Positions 60,372 to 64,000 of a DNA stretch of 64,000 bases are shown here, piece by piece. Numbering within the stretch: the stretch's first letter is position 1; the number at the start of each line of letters is the position of its first letter. Both the position numbers and the translations under genes were made by a program. The notes below the pieces were generated by a model that saw nothing but the letters and a program-made list of their open reading frames with translations, had not been told where the DNA came from and made no database searches. Source of the stretch: Gp6-AA40 sp035293405 (GTDB taxonomy: Bacteria; Acidobacteriota; Vicinamibacteria; Vicinamibacterales; UBA2999); the NCBI GenBank assembly GCA_035293405.1, contig DATDOE010000058.1, positions 90,466-154,465 of the forward strand, read 5' to 3'.

Positions 60372-61167
60372 CGACCGCGACTTCGGGCGGACAGTTGATC
60401 CGCACTGGTACGTAGACCGTCCCCAACCCGCGACTCACGAAAATCGACGAGCTCCCGCGGCGCCCCAGGCCGGCGAGTATCGGGAAGCGCGCCCGCGCCA
60501 GCGCGCCAACTCCAGGTAGCACGATCTGTCCGCCATGCGTGTGGCCCGACAACACCGCCGGAATGTCGAATGCGGCCGCTTCGACGAGCCGCCGCGGGTC
60601 GTGTGCCAGGAGCACAACGGTGTCGTGCGCCCCTTTCAGCACACGAGCGATATCGGTTGGCCGCCGCGTCCAGAAACGGATGCCGGCGAGCTCGAGGGGC
60701 TCTCCGCGGATGATCAATCGCGTCCGCTGATCCTTGAGCACGGTGATGTTCCTTCGCATCAGGGCCGCGGGCATCTCCCGATCGTCGTCGTGATTGCCGA
60801 GGATCGCGAAGACGCCGTTCGGTGCACGAAGCGGCGACACGAGCTCGGCCACCGGTTCGACAAAACCCCGATCACCGAAAGTCACATAGTCGCCGCCGAG
60901 CACGATGAGGTCGGGCTTGGTGGACGACATCAACTCGACGGCCTGGCTCACATCGTCGGCCGGGACGATGCTGCTGTGATGAATGTCGGTGAGGAGTCCG
61001 ATGCGCAGGCCATCGAGTGCGGGAGGCAGTCCTGAAACCGCGAGGTCGGCCTCCGTCACACCGAGACGATGGCGCTCGTACGCCACACCGTAGGTCGCCG
61101 CGCCCGCGAAGCCGCCGACGGCGGTGGCGAGCACGCCCTTGAGGGCGGCGCGGCGGGTCATCGTCAT
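60343..61167 (-). CDS. YaeI/UDP-DHG-like metallophosphoesterase
   Basis: A 274-residue calcineurin-like phosphoesterase: LLTDIHHS (DxH), VLGGDYVTFG (GD), ILGNHDDDRE (GNHD) and LLAHDPR with LSGHTHGGQI (H, GHTH) give the two-metal site. The N-terminus MTRRAALKGVLATAVGGFAGAATYG has twin-arginine-like character, so it is likely exported or membrane-anchored in folded form. The substrate is unknown. Its 3' end overlaps purN by 29 nt on the opposite strand, an antisense convergence. Confidence 0.85.
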   Translation of the reverse strand: MTMTRRAALKGVLATAVGGFAGAATYGVAYERHRLGVTEADLAVSGLPPALDGLRIGLLTDIHHSSIVPADDVSQAVELMSSTKPDLIVLGGDYVTFGDRGFVEPVAELVSPLRAPNGVFAILGNHDDDREMPAALMRRNITVLKDQRTRLIIRGEPLELAGIRFWTRRPTDIARVLKGAHDTVVLLAHDPRRLVEAAAFDIPAVLSGHTHGGQIVLPGVGALARARFPILAGLGRRGSSSIFVSRGLGTVYVPVRINCPPEVAVVTLRRQSAI

Positions 61168-61263
61168 GGGTCTACGACCTTCAGTCTACGGTCTCCGGGG
61201 CGAGAAGTGGAGCATGGACGATACCGAGTCCGTGCATCGCGGACCGAAGACCGACCGCAGCGG

Positions 61264-61269
61264 TATAGT
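61264..61269 (+). promoter_or_regulatory. -10-like box for tyrS
   Basis: TATAGT ends 8 nt before the tyrS ATG with no ribosome binding site. This matches the leaderless pattern of the other genes. Confidence 0.5.
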
Positions 61270-61277
61270 AGCGGCTG

Positions 61278-62543
61278 ATGGACATGTATGGCGAGTTCGA
61301 GTGGCGTGGACTGATCTACGACGCCACCGAAGGTACGCGCGAGCTGCTCGCGCGGGAGAAAGTGACCGGGTACATCGGGTTCGATCCCACCGCGTCGAGT
61401 TTGCACGTCGGCAATCTGCTGGTGATGATGGCGCTGGCGCGTCTCCAGCGGGCCGGGCACTCGCCAATCGCCCTCGTCGGTGGCGGTACGGGTCTCATCG
61501 GCGATCCCAAGCCGACCGCGGAGCGTGCGTTGCTGACCTCCGATCAGGTTGCGCAGAACGTCGCCGGCATTCGCGCTCAGCTCGAGCCGTTTCTCGACTT
61601 CACCTCGAAGACGGCGCCCGCGCGGCTGGTCGACAACGCCGAGTGGCTCACGACGATCACGGCGATCGAACTGTTGCGTGACGTGGGCAAGCACTTCACC
61701 GTCAACCACATGATGGCGAAGGAATCGGTGAAGCGCCGCCTCGCGAGCGAGGAGGGCATCTCGTTCACCGAGTTCAGCTACCTCCTGCTTCAGGCGTACG
61801 ATTTCGTCATGCTGTACGACCGCTTCCACTGCACCCTGCAGATGGGCGGCAGCGATCAATGGGGCAACATCACGGCAGGCGTGGATCTCGCGAGGAGGAT
61901 TCGTGGCGCCAAGGTGCATGGCCTGGTGCTCCCGCTCGTCATGACCGCGTCCGGCACGAAGTTCGGCAAGACCGAGGCAGGAACCATCTGGCTGGACCCG
62001 GCGAGGACGTCACCGTACGAGTTCTATCAGTACTGGCTGAACACCGACGATCGCGACGCGGTGAGGTATCTGAAGTTCTTCACGTTTCTTGACCAGGCGC
62101 GGATCAAAGAGCTGGAGGCGGCGAGCGCACGGGAGCCCGATCAGCGGCACGCGCAACGGGAGCTGGCGCGGGAAGTGACGCGGCTCGTCCACGGCGACCC
62201 GGCCGTACGCGAAGCGGAGAGCTCAGCCGAGAAGCTGTTCAAGGGCGATCTCTTGGGCATGTCCGAGGCGGAGCTCCTCGAGGTATTTGGCAGTGTTCCC
62301 TCGTCGCAAACGGCTTATCTGGCGGATGGGTGGCCGATTACCGAGTTTCTGGCGGCTCATGCGGTGGTGGGATCGAAGAGCGAGGCCGCGCGTCTGATAC
62401 GGGGAGGGGGCCTTTCCGTGAACGGGCGGCGCATCTCGGATGAGAAAGCGCGGCTGCGGCCCGAAGACGCGATTCACGGCCACTATTTCGTGGTTCGCAA
62501 GGGGAAGAAGGACAATTTCCTGGTGCGGGTCCTCGGTGATTGA
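61278..62543 (+). CDS. tyrS: tyrosyl-tRNA synthetase
   Basis: A 421-residue class-I synthetase. The HIGH motif reads HVGN (residues 43-46, TASSLHVGNLL), tyrosine recognition lies in the QAYDFVMLYDRF and GGSDQWGNI blocks, and the KMSKS-type loop reads KFGKT (TASGTKFGKTEAG). A C-terminal S4 RNA-binding domain (AHAVVGSKSEAARLIRGGGLSVNGRRI) is present. The HVGN/KFGKT pair is common in bacterial TyrRS. It lies immediately upstream of the rRNA operon. Confidence 0.96.
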   Translation: MDMYGEFEWRGLIYDATEGTRELLAREKVTGYIGFDPTASSLHVGNLLVMMALARLQRAGHSPIALVGGGTGLIGDPKPTAERALLTSDQVAQNVAGIRAQLEPFLDFTSKTAPARLVDNAEWLTTITAIELLRDVGKHFTVNHMMAKESVKRRLASEEGISFTEFSYLLLQAYDFVMLYDRFHCTLQMGGSDQWGNITAGVDLARRIRGAKVHGLVLPLVMTASGTKFGKTEAGTIWLDPARTSPYEFYQYWLNTDDRDAVRYLKFFTFLDQARIKELEAASAREPDQRHAQRELAREVTRLVHGDPAVREAESSAEKLFKGDLLGMSEAELLEVFGSVPSSQTAYLADGWPITEFLAAHAVVGSKSEAARLIRGGGLSVNGRRISDEKARLRPEDAIHGHYFVVRKGKKDNFLVRVLGD

Positions 62544-62651
62544 CAAGTTCGAGGCAGGATCGTAGGATTGGCTGGTTCGTCTGACGGGCCCCCAAGGCCT
62601 GTCTCCCCCTCCAGGGTCTGCCACCCCCCAGCATCGACAGACGCCGTGGGC

Positions 62652-62680
62652 TTGACAGGGAGGGAATCGGGTAGTAACCT
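62652..62680 (+). promoter_or_regulatory. candidate rrn promoter
   Basis: TTGACA, 17-nt spacer, TAACCT; the -35 is perfect and the -10 weak. It precedes the boxA-like motif by about 85 nt. Other promoters upstream cannot be excluded. Confidence 0.5.
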
Positions 62681-62762
62681 CAGAGGGTTCCCCTAAAACG
62701 GACGGAAACGGCCGCTCGGTGGGGACTCGGCGTGGCCGGAAACGGTGCGCCGGGCATTCCGG

Positions 62763-62774
62763 TTCTTTGAAAAC
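62763..62774 (+). promoter_or_regulatory. boxA-like antitermination motif
   Basis: TTCTTTGAAAAC followed by TAGATAG resembles the boxA found upstream of many bacterial 16S genes, where the NusB/S10 complex binds nascent rRNA. Confidence 0.65.
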
Positions 62775-63036
62775 TAGATAGTGCGTGCAAGCACACATAT
62801 GTTCACGACTGCATAAGGCTTCGTAAGAAGCGGCGTGCAGAAGTGAACGCCCGTCGAGTGTCAGCGGGTGGCTGTTTCGCCGAAACTGAGCGCGCAAGCG
62901 CGAGGCGGACGCGGGATAGAACCACCTACCAACACGAAGTACGAAACAACGCAGAGAGCCAAGTCAACAGGCGATCGCGTTAAAAAGTTGCGATCCGCCG
63001 GAGTGCCGCAAGGCATGAGGTGGTGACCAGCGTCTT

Positions 63037-64000
<964 letters not shown>

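Larger units (their letters stand above)
62544..63036 (+). other. rRNA operon promoter region and leader
   Basis: 493 nt without a protein gene. A GACGGGCC-CCCAA-GGCCTGTC hairpin (62583-62603) may end tyrS transcription. A -35/-10-like pair (TTGACA 62652-62657, 17 nt, TAACCT 62675-62680) precedes a boxA-like antitermination motif (TTCTTTGAAAAC, 62763-62774) and a leader of about 260 nt that ends at the 16S 5' end. Several small hairpins could take part in pre-16S processing. Confidence 0.65.

Overview
The window is a GC-rich bacterial chromosome segment. It most likely comes from an acidobacterium of the Vicinamibacteria (subgroup 6) type. The support is the partial 16S rRNA at the right edge, which reads to my eye as Acidobacteria, the Acidobacteria-type von Willebrand domain protein, Gram-negative envelope genes (usher, TonB and TonB-dependent receptor-like proteins) and the gene mix. 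No tRNA, CRISPR array, prophage or classical insertion sequence is visible; the only mobile unit is a REP-associated tyrosine transposase (RAYT) with its terminal repeats.

Layout. 1-9.7 kb: M23 peptidase (5' end outside the window), DUF1015 protein, serC, pcnB, a TPR-like secreted protein, polA, a lipoprotein and a BON-domain protein. 9.9-13.4 kb: ZIP metal transporter and a three-gene unit (HTH-TonB fusion, membrane protein, VWA protein). 13.6-18.0 kb: methyltransferase, inositol-phosphate synthase, small membrane protein, acetyl-CoA synthetase. 18.2-23.0 kb: an archaic (Csu-like) chaperone-usher pilus cluster with two small convergent genes. 23.4-27.4 kb: an orphan MacB/LolD-type ATPase, two Opp/Dpp ATPases and a stand-alone acyl-CoA mutase large subunit. 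27.7-31.4 kb: a small conserved-looking protein and the glgC-eno-gpmA unit. 31.7-39.4 kb: a secreted protein, a TonB-dependent-receptor-like protein and a histidine kinase with its NtrC-type regulator. 39.4-46.5 kb: rpsU, zinc-ribbon protein, STAS protein, then a probable envelope-glycan cluster (UbiA prenyltransferase, DUF362, low-complexity protein, two glycosyltransferases). 46.7-62.5 kb: purD-mtaB, rlmN, an M16 peptidase and the purine operon purB-purS-purQ-purL-purF-purM-purN interrupted by the RAYT, then a metallophosphoesterase and tyrS. 62.6-64 kb: rrn promoter region, leader and the first ~960 nt of 16S rRNA.

Two signals stand out. First, a REP-like repeat (core GGGGTCGGGGGTCATTT) flanks the RAYT between purM and purN and also sits as a 33-bp perfect inverted repeat at the purQ/purL junction. 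In both places its outer end reads ATG ACC CCC GAC CCC ATT, so it supplies the apparent start codon and first six residues (MTPDPI) of purL and purN. At purQ/purL it also supplies the last 25 residues and the stop codon of purQ, with a 4-nt ATGA overlap. The repeat therefore behaves as a portable start codon inside an essential operon.

Second, many genes have a -10-like hexamer ending 6-9 nt before the start codon and no Shine-Dalgarno sequence, which implies leaderless transcripts. Two divergent pairs (polA/lipoprotein and methyltransferase/ino1) have exactly 24 bp between start codons and identically spaced, overlapping back-to-back -10 boxes.
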